Positions 1-7,077 of a DNA stretch of 8,716 nucleotides are shown here, one piece after another (within the stretch, counting starts at the first letter, position 1; each line of letters opens with the position of its first letter). The notes under the pieces are model-generated. The model saw only the letters and a list, made by a program, of their open reading frames with translations. It was not told the origin of the DNA and did not search any database. A program made the position numbers and the translations under genes. Source of the DNA: Thermoplasmata archaeon (GTDB lineage: Archaea; Thermoplasmatota; Thermoplasmata; Thermoplasmatales; Thermoplasmataceae); the NCBI GenBank assembly GCA_021799315.1, contig JAJZAR010000055.1, positions 1 to 8,716 of the forward strand, written 5' to 3'.

Positions 1-1
1 A

Positions 2-2692
2 TCTGTTCTCAAGTTTGTCCTTGAAGCTAAATCTCTGAGAGAGGAAAATATACAAACTCAAAAAAATATTGATCAGGCTATTACCTATGCTTATAATAAA
101 GCATGTTCATGGGCAATTCTAAGCAATTTTGAAACTATTGCCGTATATAATGCAGACTGGAAAGAATCAAACATAGCAAATAACATATTGTTTGTTCTGC
201 ATCCCAATGATTTCCTTTCAGACAAACGATTTTTACTTCTATCCAAGACTGCATTTGAGAATAATGAACTGGATACAAATGCATCTCAATATGGAAAGAG
301 ACAGACAAAAAATCCAATCAACAAACAGCTTTTGCAAGATATGATCCATTTTAGGGAAATTATAACAAAGGATATCAAACGAAATAATCAGGATAAACAA
401 CTATCTCAAGATGACCTAGATGAATCAGTACAGAGGATACTTGACCGTTTAATCTTCATTAGAAATGCAGAGGATAGGAGACTTGAAGATATCCAATTGT
501 TATCAATCGTAAGGCAATGGCATCCAAATGGCAAAGATCAAGGTCATCTTGTAAAGGAAATAAAAAATACCTATGTATATTACGATAAAGAGTATAACAG
601 TAAATTATTTGCTCCCCATTTATGCGATGATCTGTATATAGAAAATGAAGCTTTAAAAGAAGTCATAGAAGGACTCAATCAAGCAAAAGACAATTCATAT
701 AGATACGATTTCTCAATAATCGAATCAGACGTATTGGGAAACATCTATGAACAATATCTGGGAAACATACTCAAGTCCACACCAAAGCGGGCTAAATTAG
801 AGGAATCAAAGACCCATAGAAAAGAACAGGGTATTTATTATACTCCTTCTTACATTGTTGACTATATTGCCAAGAACACGGTTAGTGAATATATCAAGAC
901 ACATACACCTGAGGAAATCCGTAAAGTCAGGATACTTGATCCGGCATGTGGTTCTGGGAGCTTTTTGATAAGGGCTTACAAAGAGTTGGAAGCTTATTGG
1001 GAAAATATTTACAAAGTTAAAGAAGGTACACAGGAAAATCTGAAGTTAGATGAAGCTGAGGAATTTTATAGCAGGAAGGTAGAAATTCTCAAGAACAATA
1101 TATTTGGGGTTGACCTTGACCCTAAAGCTGTAGAGATAGCGCAGTTGAATTTATTATTACAGATATCTGAGAAAAAAAAGAGGTTACCAATATTACAGAA
1201 TAATATAAAGATAGGAAACAGTCTGATTAATAATCCAATTATCAGCAATAGAGCATTCAAATGGGAAGAAGAATTTCCAGAAATCATGAAAGAAGGGGGG
1301 TTTGACATTATTATTGGAAATCCCCCTTATGTGAGAATACAGAATCTTGAAAGGAATGAAATAGACTATTTTAGCAACAACTTCAAATCAGCTTTTAAGA
1401 ATTATGATATTTATCTCTTATTTATTGAAAAATCTCTCAAACTTTTGCGAGAAAAGGGTGATATCGGTTTTATAATTCCATCAAAGTTTGTTAACTCTGA
1501 TTATGGCCTTGGTCTAAGAAACGTAATATCTAAGTCTAAAACTCTTTCAAAATTTGTTGATTTCAAGGATTTGCAGGTGTTTGGTAATGCTACAAATTAC
1601 ACATGCTTGTTGTTTCTAAAGAACAAAGAAAATGAAGATTTTGAATACCTAGCACCAAAATATGTAGATGAATTTCATCTGGTAGAGATTTCAAATCCCA
1701 AGCTGTTCCAGAAATATAAGCTACCGATGCCTAATGAAAACGAGCCTTGGATTCTAACTAACAACAGCGTGAGCCGTTTGATGAAAAAATTAAAAGGAAA
1801 AGGGAAGCCACTAGGGGAACTATCACAAAACATTTTCCAAGGTCTGGTTACTGGGGCAGATAGCACATACTTTGTAAGAATTGCATCAGAAACCAAAGAG
1901 TTCGCCAAGATAATAAATATTAAAGATAATCTGGAATTCGTTGTGGAAAAGACAATTCTCAAGAGACTGTTAAAAGGAAAAGATATAAGGAAATGGAATG
2001 TTGACTGGAAAGGCTTCTATGTGGTCTATCCTTATTACGTAAAAAATAATAACGCTAGTTTAATTTCTCTTTTAGAGATAAAGGAAAAATTTCCACTTGC
2101 CTATGACTATTTCAAAAATTATGAAGAAAACCTTAAGTCAAGAGAAGACCAAAGATTTCGAAATGAAGAAAACTGGCATCAGTTCGGCCGGTTACAAAAT
2201 ATTGAAAAATTTGAACAACCCAAAATCATAACTCAAGTTCTTGCATCAAGCAATACATTTGCCATAGACTTGAAAGGGGAGTATTATTTCGTCGGTGGAG
2301 GTAATGCAGGTGGGTATGGAATAGTACTAAACAACAATAATCAGAATTTGTATTATTTTGTGTTAGCTCTCCTTAACTCTAATGTTCTGGAATTCTACCT
2401 GAAAAACATCAGTACACCTTTTAGGGGAGGGTATTTTTCCTATGGAAAGCGATTCATTGATCAGTTACCATTATTGATACCGGAAGATTCAAGATTTGAT
2501 TCAATTTCATCACTTTCTAAAGAACAAGTTGAGATTTCAAAGAAAACTCTAAATTTAGCAAACACAGATGAAAGAAGCCTTTTGGAAAGAGAATTTAATA
2601 AGAAGAATCAAGAATTGAATCGATTGATATACGAGGTCTACGGTCTTAAGGGACAAGAAATAACACTTATTGAGGAACAGATATGTCTATAG
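2..2692 (+). CDS. Type IIG-like restriction-modification enzyme (nuclease + N6-adenine methyltransferase + specificity), 5' partial
   Basis: The frame is open from base 2 with no stop before 2690-2692, so the N-terminus lies left of the window and 896 residues are visible. The TTG at 188 is internal and should not be taken as the start. Visible residues 3-10 read LKFVLEAK, and residues 31-53 contain a Q...YAYN...SWAILSNFETIAVY stretch, as in the PD-(D/E)xK nuclease domain of type IIG and HsdR N-terminal families. A helical linker follows. The methyltransferase core has motif X GIYYTP (about 277-282), SAM-binding motif I DPACGSG (313-319), motif II FGVDLDP (368-374) and catalytic motif IV NPPY (440-443). 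Residues of about 605-830 resemble a TaqI-like C-terminal specificity domain, including an LLNS...LEFYLK segment and RGGYFSYGKRFIDQLP. It presumably methylates adenine and cleaves DNA with one polypeptide. The gene looks more AT-rich than the genes from 3408 on, which suggests transfer. A BREX PglX-like or DISARM methylase is a less likely alternative because of the nuclease motif. Confidence 0.88.
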   Translation, partial: SVLKFVLEAKSLREENIQTQKNIDQAITYAYNKACSWAILSNFETIAVYNADWKESNIANNILFVLHPNDFLSDKRFLLLSKTAFENNELDTNASQYGKRQTKNPINKQLLQDMIHFREIITKDIKRNNQDKQLSQDDLDESVQRILDRLIFIRNAEDRRLEDIQLLSIVRQWHPNGKDQGHLVKEIKNTYVYYDKEYNSKLFAPHLCDDLYIENEALKEVIEGLNQAKDNSYRYDFSIIESDVLGNIYEQYLGNILKSTPKRAKLEESKTHRKEQGIYYTPSYIVDYIAKNTVSEYIKTHTPEEIRKVRILDPACGSGSFLIRAYKELEAYWENIYKVKEGTQENLKLDEAEEFYSRKVEILKNNIFGVDLDPKAVEIAQLNLLLQISEKKKRLPILQNNIKIGNSLINNPIISNRAFKWEEEFPEIMKEGGFDIIIGNPPYVRIQNLERNEIDYFSNNFKSAFKNYDIYLLFIEKSLKLLREKGDIGFIIPSKFVNSDYGLGLRNVISKSKTLSKFVDFKDLQVFGNATNYTCLLFLKNKENEDFEYLAPKYVDEFHLVEISNPKLFQKYKLPMPNENEPWILTNNSVSRLMKKLKGKGKPLGELSQNIFQGLVTGADSTYFVRIASETKEFAKIINIKDNLEFVVEKTILKRLLKGKDIRKWNVDWKGFYVVYPYYVKNNNASLISLLEIKEKFPLAYDYFKNYEENLKSREDQRFRNEENWHQFGRLQNIEKFEQPKIITQVLASSNTFAIDLKGEYYFVGGGNAGGYGIVLNNNNQNLYYFVLALLNSNVLEFYLKNISTPFRGGYFSYGKRFIDQLPLLIPEDSRFDSISSLSKEQVEISKKTLNLANTDERSLLEREFNKKNQELNRLIYEVYGLKGQEITLIEEQICL

Positions 2693-3117
2693 AGTTGATT
2701 GCTTCTGAAATTGTTTCTGAGATATATAATTTCATCAACAGTATTATAGGATTTCCTTGGATTTCGGTAATTGTTCCAAGTGCTTATATTCAGTATCTTG
2801 CACCAGTTTCATTAATTATAGCTGGTTATCTTGCTGAACACCACTATGTTGGAAGGATACCTATTTTCACTAATACGATTGCCTTGAACATCTTGTTCTA
2901 TTATTCTCAATCAAATTTTTCGTATTTCGACAGTTTGTTTTTGCACGTTTTTGAATGGTATGCCAACATTGGACTAATAGTGGGGCTAATCGCAATTATG
3001 TCTTATGCATCACACGGAAAACGAAGTAAAACCTATTATACAATTGCTTGGGCGTATTCATCAATAGTGGTTGGTTTATTGATGTTCATTTTCTATCTGT
3101 ACCCTTACATTTCCTAA
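2683..3117 (+). CDS. Small multi-pass membrane protein coupled to the restriction-modification gene
   Basis: This is a 144-residue protein of a family I do not recognise. The ATG at 2683 lies inside the end of the restriction-modification gene (10-nt overlap, different frame). It is preceded by GAGGA at 2672-2676 with a 6-nt spacer, so translational coupling is likely. Hydrophobic segments are visible at about residues 18-32, 35-52, 60-75, 92-109 and 119-140, giving three to five membrane passes. A polar loop, SHGKRSK (110-116), lies between the last two. I see no catalytic motif, signal-peptide cleavage site or cysteine pattern. Its AT-rich composition matches the upstream gene. The overlap suggests a partner or accessory role in the same defence module, but that is inference. 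It could also be an unrelated passenger gene or an immunity or effector component. Confidence 0.72.
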   Translation: MSIELIASEIVSEIYNFINSIIGFPWISVIVPSAYIQYLAPVSLIIAGYLAEHHYVGRIPIFTNTIALNILFYYSQSNFSYFDSLFLHVFEWYANIGLIVGLIAIMSYASHGKRSKTYYTIAWAYSSIVVGLLMFIFYLYPYIS

Positions 3118-3274
3118 TGTAGAATTTGTTTAAGATGTACGATTGTTTTTACATCGTATCTGTTCTCTGCACTCATTCGGACTGATGAAGTATTTTTTAA
3201 CTCACAACTTTTACGCAATACATTATAGCAATGGTTAATTTTTATAATTCTTATCTCTATTTCCATTAATAGAA
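3118..3274. other. Non-coding junction between the accessory segment and tRNA-Val
   Basis: This 157-nt AT-rich stretch lies between the stop of the membrane protein gene and the 3' end of tRNA-Val. It holds the weak hairpins and T-tracts noted separately. I find no convincing gene, no copy of the tRNA 3' end and no long repeat. No clear T-run follows the tRNA on its own (minus) strand. Confidence 0.5.
3134..3160 (+). terminator. Possible hairpin/T-rich terminator after the membrane protein gene
   Basis: GATGTA at 3134-3139 pairs with TACATC at 3150-3155. Alternatively, TACGAT at 3138-3143 pairs with ATCGTA at 3153-3158, so two mutually exclusive small stems are possible. T5 lies in the loop region (3146-3150) and T6 follows at 3193-3198. 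The site is 17 nt after the stop codon. Archaeal termination depends mainly on T-tracts, so the hairpin itself may not matter. Confidence 0.3.
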
Positions 3275-3348
3275 TGGGCCCGACCGGATTTGAACCGGTG
3301 ACCTCCGCCGTGTCAGGGCGACATCATAACCAACTAGACTACGAGCCC
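3275..3348 (-). tRNA. tRNA-Val (anticodon GAC)
   Basis: The reverse complement folds as a complete 74-nt cloverleaf. The acceptor stem is GGGCTCG/CGGGCCC with one U-G pair and discriminator A. The D-loop contains GG, with a U-U mismatch at the inner end of the D-stem. The anticodon stem is TCGCC/GGCGG with loop CTGACAC, which places GAC at positions 34-36 (valine, codons GUC/GUU). The variable loop is AGGTC and the T-arm is ACCGG-TTCGAAT-CCGGT. There is no intron and CCA is not encoded, as is usual in archaea. The 5' end faces the divergent asparaginase-family gene. The 3' end faces the restriction-modification segment. Confidence 0.96.
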
Positions 3349-3368
3349 TTGGTACATGATAGGAATCT

Positions 3369-3388
3369 GTATAATTAGTTTTTTTATA
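3369..3388 (+). promoter_or_regulatory. Candidate TATA box region for the isoaspartyl peptidase gene
   Basis: Two plus-strand TATA-like elements lie before the ATG at 3408: TGTATAATTA, which begins at 3369, and TTTTTTTATA ending at 3388. Using the usual archaeal box-to-start distance of about 26 nt, the first predicts a leader of about 10 nt and the second an essentially leaderless mRNA. No clear Shine-Dalgarno sequence precedes the ATG; AGAGAGA is weak. Confidence 0.4.
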
Positions 3389-3390
3389 GA
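3379..3390 (-). promoter_or_regulatory. TATA-like box for tRNA-Val
   Basis: Read on the minus strand the site is TCTATAAAAAAA. Its centre is about 36 nt upstream of the tRNA 5' end at 3348, which would put transcription start near 3358 with a leader of about 10 nt. The same bases read TTTTTTTATAGA on the plus strand and may also serve the divergent gene. Confidence 0.5.
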
Positions 3391-3407
3391 TGATGCCATA
3401 AGAGAGA

Positions 3408-4253
3408 ATGGGAAATGTTATTCTTATCCACGGCGGCGTAGGCTCTAAAGGACGAGTAAAAGAAAATCTGGACTGTATTCTGGGTAAGTGTAAATCTGAT
3501 AACCCTCTAGAATCTGTAGTCAAATCCGTTGTATTACTTGAGGATGATCCAAGATTCAACGCAGGCACAGGTTCTGTGATAAGGATAGATGGTTCCATAG
3601 AGATGGATGCAGCGGTGGCCATTCCTGGAGACTTCGGAGCAGTTATAAATATTAAAGAGGTCAGGAATCCTGTGCTGGTAGCCCGAGATGTCATGGAAAA
3701 AACACCGCACATTGCCATTGCAGGAGAAGGAGCAGTCAAATTTGCAAGGAGAATGGGATTTGAGAATTACAACCCTGAAACCGAAAGAACCAGAGAGAAT
3801 TTTATAAAAATGAAAGAAGCTCTTCTTAACGCTGAGGAAGGCGATGATAGATACGCTATCATGAGAAAGCTCATAAAGGAAGGCATAGTGGAAGAACCCC
3901 ATGACACAGTAGGTGCTGTTGCGAGGATAAATGGAAAATTTGCTGCCGCAGTCTCAACAGGTGGAGCATCTCCAATGATGAGTGGAAGAGTAGGCGACGT
4001 CCCTCTTATTGGTGCTGGCATCTACTGTGGAGAGAAAGGTGCAGTTGTGGCAACGGGTATAGGCGAAGAAATAGCAAAAAGGCTTCTCTGTTACAGGATA
4101 TACTCACGGATAGGAGAAACAAAACTCTCAAAGATATTGGAAGAAGAGATTGCTTACTTCAATGGCAAAACTGCCGGTGCCATAGCAGTCTCCGCAGATG
4201 AAGTCGCATCAACCTCAAACGGAGTAATGCCGACAGATCAACTGGAATTTTAG
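3408..4253 (+). CDS. Isoaspartyl peptidase / plant-type L-asparaginase (Ntn hydrolase)
   Basis: This 281-residue protein belongs to the N-terminal nucleophile asparaginase family. Members hydrolyse isoaspartyl dipeptides from damaged proteins and/or L-asparagine. The start gives MGNVILIHGG, matching the usual ILVHGGAG opening. NAGTGS (51-56) and EMDAA (65-69) are family motifs. HDTVGAVA (165-172) contains the probable autocleavage site, with Thr167 as the new N-terminal nucleophile. STGG (183-186), GRVGDVPLIGAG (193-204) and ATGIGE (215-220) form the substrate side. Maturation would give a 166-residue alpha chain and a 115-residue beta chain. It is cytosolic, with no signal peptide. It diverges from tRNA-Val and is separated from egsA by a T-rich gap with its own promoter, so it is probably monocistronic. 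Substrate preference cannot be read from sequence. Confidence 0.92.
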   Translation: MGNVILIHGGVGSKGRVKENLDCILGKCKSDNPLESVVKSVVLLEDDPRFNAGTGSVIRIDGSIEMDAAVAIPGDFGAVINIKEVRNPVLVARDVMEKTPHIAIAGEGAVKFARRMGFENYNPETERTRENFIKMKEALLNAEEGDDRYAIMRKLIKEGIVEEPHDTVGAVARINGKFAAAVSTGGASPMMSGRVGDVPLIGAGIYCGEKGAVVATGIGEEIAKRLLCYRIYSRIGETKLSKILEEEIAYFNGKTAGAIAVSADEVASTSNGVMPTDQLEF

Positions 4254-4264
4254 TGAAATTGGAA

Positions 4265-4294
4265 TTTTTTCAATAATTTTGGTCTTTCTTTTTT
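4265..4294 (+). terminator. T-rich terminator region after the isoaspartyl peptidase gene
   Basis: Two T6 runs (4265-4270 and 4289-4294), with further T-rich sequence between them, lie 12-41 nt after the stop codon. That matches the intrinsic T-tract terminators of archaea. The next promoter box follows directly. Confidence 0.5.
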
Positions 4295-4302
4295 GGTGAA
4301 AA

Positions 4303-4309
4303 TTTATAT
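4303..4309 (+). promoter_or_regulatory. TATA box for the egsA operon
   Basis: TTTATAT lies within AAAATTTATATTC. At the usual archaeal distance, transcription would start near 4331-4333. That is downstream of the first ATG (4321) and about 10 nt before the in-frame ATG at 4342, so this site bears on the choice of egsA start. Confidence 0.55.
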
Positions 4310-4320
4310 TCTAAGAATAC

Positions 4321-5400
4321 ATGAATACGTCATCTGAGATTATGGAGTTCGACAAATTCAAATTCATGCAATTTACAAGGGACATATATGTTGGTCATGG
4401 AGTCCTGCAAAGAATAACTGAGGTGACGAAGAAAAATCTGAGAGGGGGCACGGTAACCATTGTTACAGGAAAAAATACATTGAATATCGCTGGACAGAAG
4501 ATATCCGATATATTGACTGCCGCCTCAATAGATAACCACGTCGTCCTAGCCGGTCCGGCAGATGAGGAAAACCTTTCTCATGTTACGGACGTAGCAAAGG
4601 AATCCGGTTCTGGAATGATCATAGGAGTAGGTGGCGGAAGCAAGATAGATCTTGCTAAAAAAACAGCTTACTACCTTGATGTACCTCTGGTAAGTGTTCC
4701 AACAACACCGAGCCATGACGGTATCGCATCACCAAGAGCCTCAATAAAGAGGAAGGGCTGGTCCGTATCAGAAGAAGGTGTAATGCCGGTATCAATAATA
4801 GCTGATACGGCTGTTATGATCAAGGTACCTTTCAGATATCTTAGTGCTGGGGCTGCAGACGTAATATCAAATGAAACAGCCATTCTTGACTGGAAACTGG
4901 CTAACAGATTGAGAGGCGAGGATTACAGCAGCAGTGCTTCAGCTATTGCAGAATATGCAGCCAAAGAGCTGATTGAGAAGGCTCATCTGATCATGCCTGA
5001 TGTGGAAGAGTCAGTATGGCTCGTTACAAAGCAGATACTGGCTTCCGGAACATCAATGGCCATCGCAGCCTCATCAAGACCAGCCAGCGGAGGTGAGCAT
5101 CTCATTGCTCATGCTCTTGATATGTTGGCTCCAAACAAGGCTATTCATGGTGAGCAGGTAGCATTGGGTTCCATTGTTACAATGTTTCTCCATGGGGGGA
5201 ACTGGAGAGGGCTCGCCGATACTTACAGAAAGATCGGCATAAAAACAAGGGCAGAAGATTATGGCATCAAGGAAGAATCTATGATTCAGGCCGTGAGATC
5301 TGCCCACAGAATAAGACCTGAAAGGTTCACAATCCTTGGAGACATGGATCTGAGCTATAACGCCGCCGAGAATGCCCTGAAAATAACCGGGATAATTTAA
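4321..5400 (+). CDS. egsA: sn-Glycerol-1-phosphate dehydrogenase [NAD(P)+]
   Basis: This enzyme reduces dihydroxyacetone phosphate to sn-glycerol-1-phosphate, the backbone of archaeal ether lipids, and works in the cytoplasm. The product is 359 residues from this start, normal for the family. GVGGGSKIDLAKK (102-114) is the nucleotide-binding turn of the iron-alcohol/glycerol dehydrogenase fold. VPTTPSHDGIASPRAS (126-141) is the characteristic G1P dehydrogenase signature. Likely metal ligands are Asp180 (GAAD), His260 (GGEH) and His276 (AIHGEQ), with spacing consistent with the Asp/His/His site of the fold. An in-frame ATG at 4342, giving MEFDKFKFMQF, may be the true start because the TATA box predicts transcription beginning after 4321. 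It is the first gene of a tight unit with the UPF0179 and GTPase genes. Confidence 0.95.
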   Translation: MNTSSEIMEFDKFKFMQFTRDIYVGHGVLQRITEVTKKNLRGGTVTIVTGKNTLNIAGQKISDILTAASIDNHVVLAGPADEENLSHVTDVAKESGSGMIIGVGGGSKIDLAKKTAYYLDVPLVSVPTTPSHDGIASPRASIKRKGWSVSEEGVMPVSIIADTAVMIKVPFRYLSAGAADVISNETAILDWKLANRLRGEDYSSSASAIAEYAAKELIEKAHLIMPDVEESVWLVTKQILASGTSMAIAASSRPASGGEHLIAHALDMLAPNKAIHGEQVALGSIVTMFLHGGNWRGLADTYRKIGIKTRAEDYGIKEESMIQAVRSAHRIRPERFTILGDMDLSYNAAENALKITGII

Positions 5401-5415
5401 AAGTGGAAGGGTAAA

Positions 5416-5865
5416 ATGGCGCCAAAAATTTCATTAATAGGACTGGATCAGGCAATAGAGGGGAACGTGTTCACATTCGTGCAACCTCTTCAAACCTGTT
5501 CAGAATGCAAAATAAGAAATGTGTGTTTTAATCTTGAACATGGACAAAAGTATGTGATAACAGAGGTCAGAAAAAATCAACATCCCTGCAATGTATTCAA
5601 CCATGATAAGGTAGCAACAATTCAGGTGGAGGAAGTTGATGAAAACCTTGTGGTTGAGTATGGCAATAAGGTGCAGGAAGGCTCCTCAATGACAATGAGG
5701 AGCAGGCATTGTGACTATATAACCTGTGATTTCATAGAAAAATGCAACCTGATGCATTATGAAAATGAAGTCAGGATAAACATAAAAAAGATAGGAGAGA
5801 AGGTCAACTGCCCTAAAGGGTTTAATATGCGCAGAATAGACGCAGTCCACACGCATAAAAAGTAA
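5416..5865 (+). CDS. UPF0179 family cysteine-rich protein
   Basis: This 149-residue protein is recognisable as the archaeal UPF0179 family, whose function is unknown to me. It has eight cysteines in two similar halves: C28-x2-C31-x5-C37 followed by C58, and C99-x4-C104-x5-C110 followed by C132. The stretches CFNLEHGQKY, HPCNVF and NCPKGF are typical family blocks. Two sets of four cysteines suggest two metal (zinc) or iron-sulfur sites, which is inference. There is no signal peptide or membrane segment. It starts 15 nt after egsA with a purine-rich GGAAGGGT (5405-5412) before the ATG and ends 8 nt before the GTPase gene, so it is co-transcribed with both. Confidence 0.85.
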   Translation: MAPKISLIGLDQAIEGNVFTFVQPLQTCSECKIRNVCFNLEHGQKYVITEVRKNQHPCNVFNHDKVATIQVEEVDENLVVEYGNKVQEGSSMTMRSRHCDYITCDFIEKCNLMHYENEVRINIKKIGEKVNCPKGFNMRRIDAVHTHKK

Positions 5866-5873
5866 GGATTTTA

Positions 5874-7031
5874 ATGGCATCTCTCAAAATAGGAATAGCA
5901 GGGAAACCCAATGCAGGAAAATCAACTCTCTTTTCATCCATAACCGGTACAATGGTTGCCATAGGAAATTATGCATTCACAACCATAGAGCCAAATGAGG
6001 GTGTAGGGTTTATGGATACCAGGTGCCCTCATATTGATCTGAATAAAAAGTGTAATCCAAGGCACGGTCGGTGTGAGAATGGAGTGAGGTATGTGCCTGT
6101 TCTCATGGTCGATGTACCAGGTCTCATTGAGGGCTCAAGCACAGGTAAGGGAATGGGAAATGCGTTTATGGATTCATTGAGGGACACCACTGCCATAATC
6201 AATTTACTTGATCCTGTGGGCGAGGAGAGAAATATACTCTCTCCGGATGAACTTAAGGAAGAAGCGGAAAAGACTGAAGAAGAGATTGTGAGCTGGTTTT
6301 CATCAAGATTTTCCAGTGACTGGGACAAGCTTGTAAGGAAATACGCACAGGTCAAGGTTCCACTGGAAGATATATTGCTTCAGAAAGGTGGTTTTTTTAA
6401 CTTGAGGCTGAAGGATATAAGGGAAATTCTGTCAAGACACAGATTCCCGGATGAAATAGCAAAGTGGACCGACGATGACCGTAAGGAATTTTCTAAGGTA
6501 GTCATGACGGAGATCAAGCCCATAATAAGAGTTGTGAATAAGGGGGACTTGATAGAAAAAAGAGAAGACTATGTGAAGAACGGATTCACCATCATTTCAT
6601 CTGACTATGAACTTTCTCTGGAAAAGGCATACAGCGCAGGATTGATATCAAATCTCACTGATATTTTGCCCACAGAAAAAGCCAATGAGAAACAGAGGGC
6701 TGCTCTCGAAATGATCAGAAGCAGTTATGAAAAAGGAGACATGCACAGGATCTTTGATGTAATTTCAGACATCATAAAAAATAAACTTTCAAGGATTGTT
6801 GTTTATCCAGTGTATGATGAGAGCAAATGGACAGACAAGGATGGAAATGTGTTGCCTGACGCTTTCATAATGACTCGAGGTGATACGGCGGAGGATCTGG
6901 CCTTTGCAGTACACACAGATATTGGAAATGGATTCATACGGGCAATTAACGCGAGATCAAAAATGGTCATAGGTAGAACTTATGAACTCCAGGATTCAGA
7001 TGTAATCAGAATTGTTGCCAAGACAAAATAA
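5874..7031 (+). CDS. OBG/YchF-family translation-associated GTPase with C-terminal TGS-like domain
   Basis: This 385-residue P-loop GTPase belongs to the archaeal branch of the OBG-like/YchF family, whose members associate with ribosomes. Visible motifs are G1 GKPNAGKS (10-17), the G2 region FTTIEPN (35-41), G3 DVPGL (80-84) and G4 NKGD (222-225), with a G5-like ISS at 241-243. NKGD predicts guanine specificity, unlike the NxxE of ATP-preferring YchF/OLA1 proteins. A short insert with C51, C60 and C67 (CNPRHGRC) precedes G3, as in archaeal relatives. Residues of about 115-215 are charged and helical. Residues of about 305-385, with the GDTAEDLAFAVH segment, look like a TGS RNA-binding domain. 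It is the last gene of the egsA unit, 8 nt after UPF0179. A T6 tract follows shortly after the stop. Confidence 0.92.
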   Translation: MASLKIGIAGKPNAGKSTLFSSITGTMVAIGNYAFTTIEPNEGVGFMDTRCPHIDLNKKCNPRHGRCENGVRYVPVLMVDVPGLIEGSSTGKGMGNAFMDSLRDTTAIINLLDPVGEERNILSPDELKEEAEKTEEEIVSWFSSRFSSDWDKLVRKYAQVKVPLEDILLQKGGFFNLRLKDIREILSRHRFPDEIAKWTDDDRKEFSKVVMTEIKPIIRVVNKGDLIEKREDYVKNGFTIISSDYELSLEKAYSAGLISNLTDILPTEKANEKQRAALEMIRSSYEKGDMHRIFDVISDIIKNKLSRIVVYPVYDESKWTDKDGNVLPDAFIMTRGDTAEDLAFAVHTDIGNGFIRAINARSKMVIGRTYELQDSDVIRIVAKTK

Positions 7032-7035
7032 TTGA

Positions 7036-7041
7036 TTTTTT
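7036..7041 (+). terminator. T6 terminator tract of the egsA-UPF0179-GTPase unit
   Basis: TTTTTT lies 5 nt after the GTPase stop codon in a 46-nt convergent gap. Archaeal intrinsic terminators often look like this. Confidence 0.4.
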
Positions 7042-7064
7042 ACTCTACCTCAGAGACGAGTGAT

Positions 7065-7069
7065 AAAAA
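7065..7069 (-). terminator. T5 tract downstream of the acetyltransferase gene
   Basis: AAAAA on the plus strand is T5 on the minus strand, 8 nt past the stop of the minus-strand acetyltransferase. It sits in the same convergent gap and is short, so the support is weak. Confidence 0.28.
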
Positions 7070-7077
7070 CTACAAAT

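Noticed and set aside
3266..3739. A 157-codon minus-strand open frame that runs antisense through the asparaginase-family gene and the tRNA
   Set aside because: Its end (ALTRRRSPVQIRSGPFY) is translated tRNA-Val sequence, and the rest is antisense to a clear Ntn-hydrolase gene.
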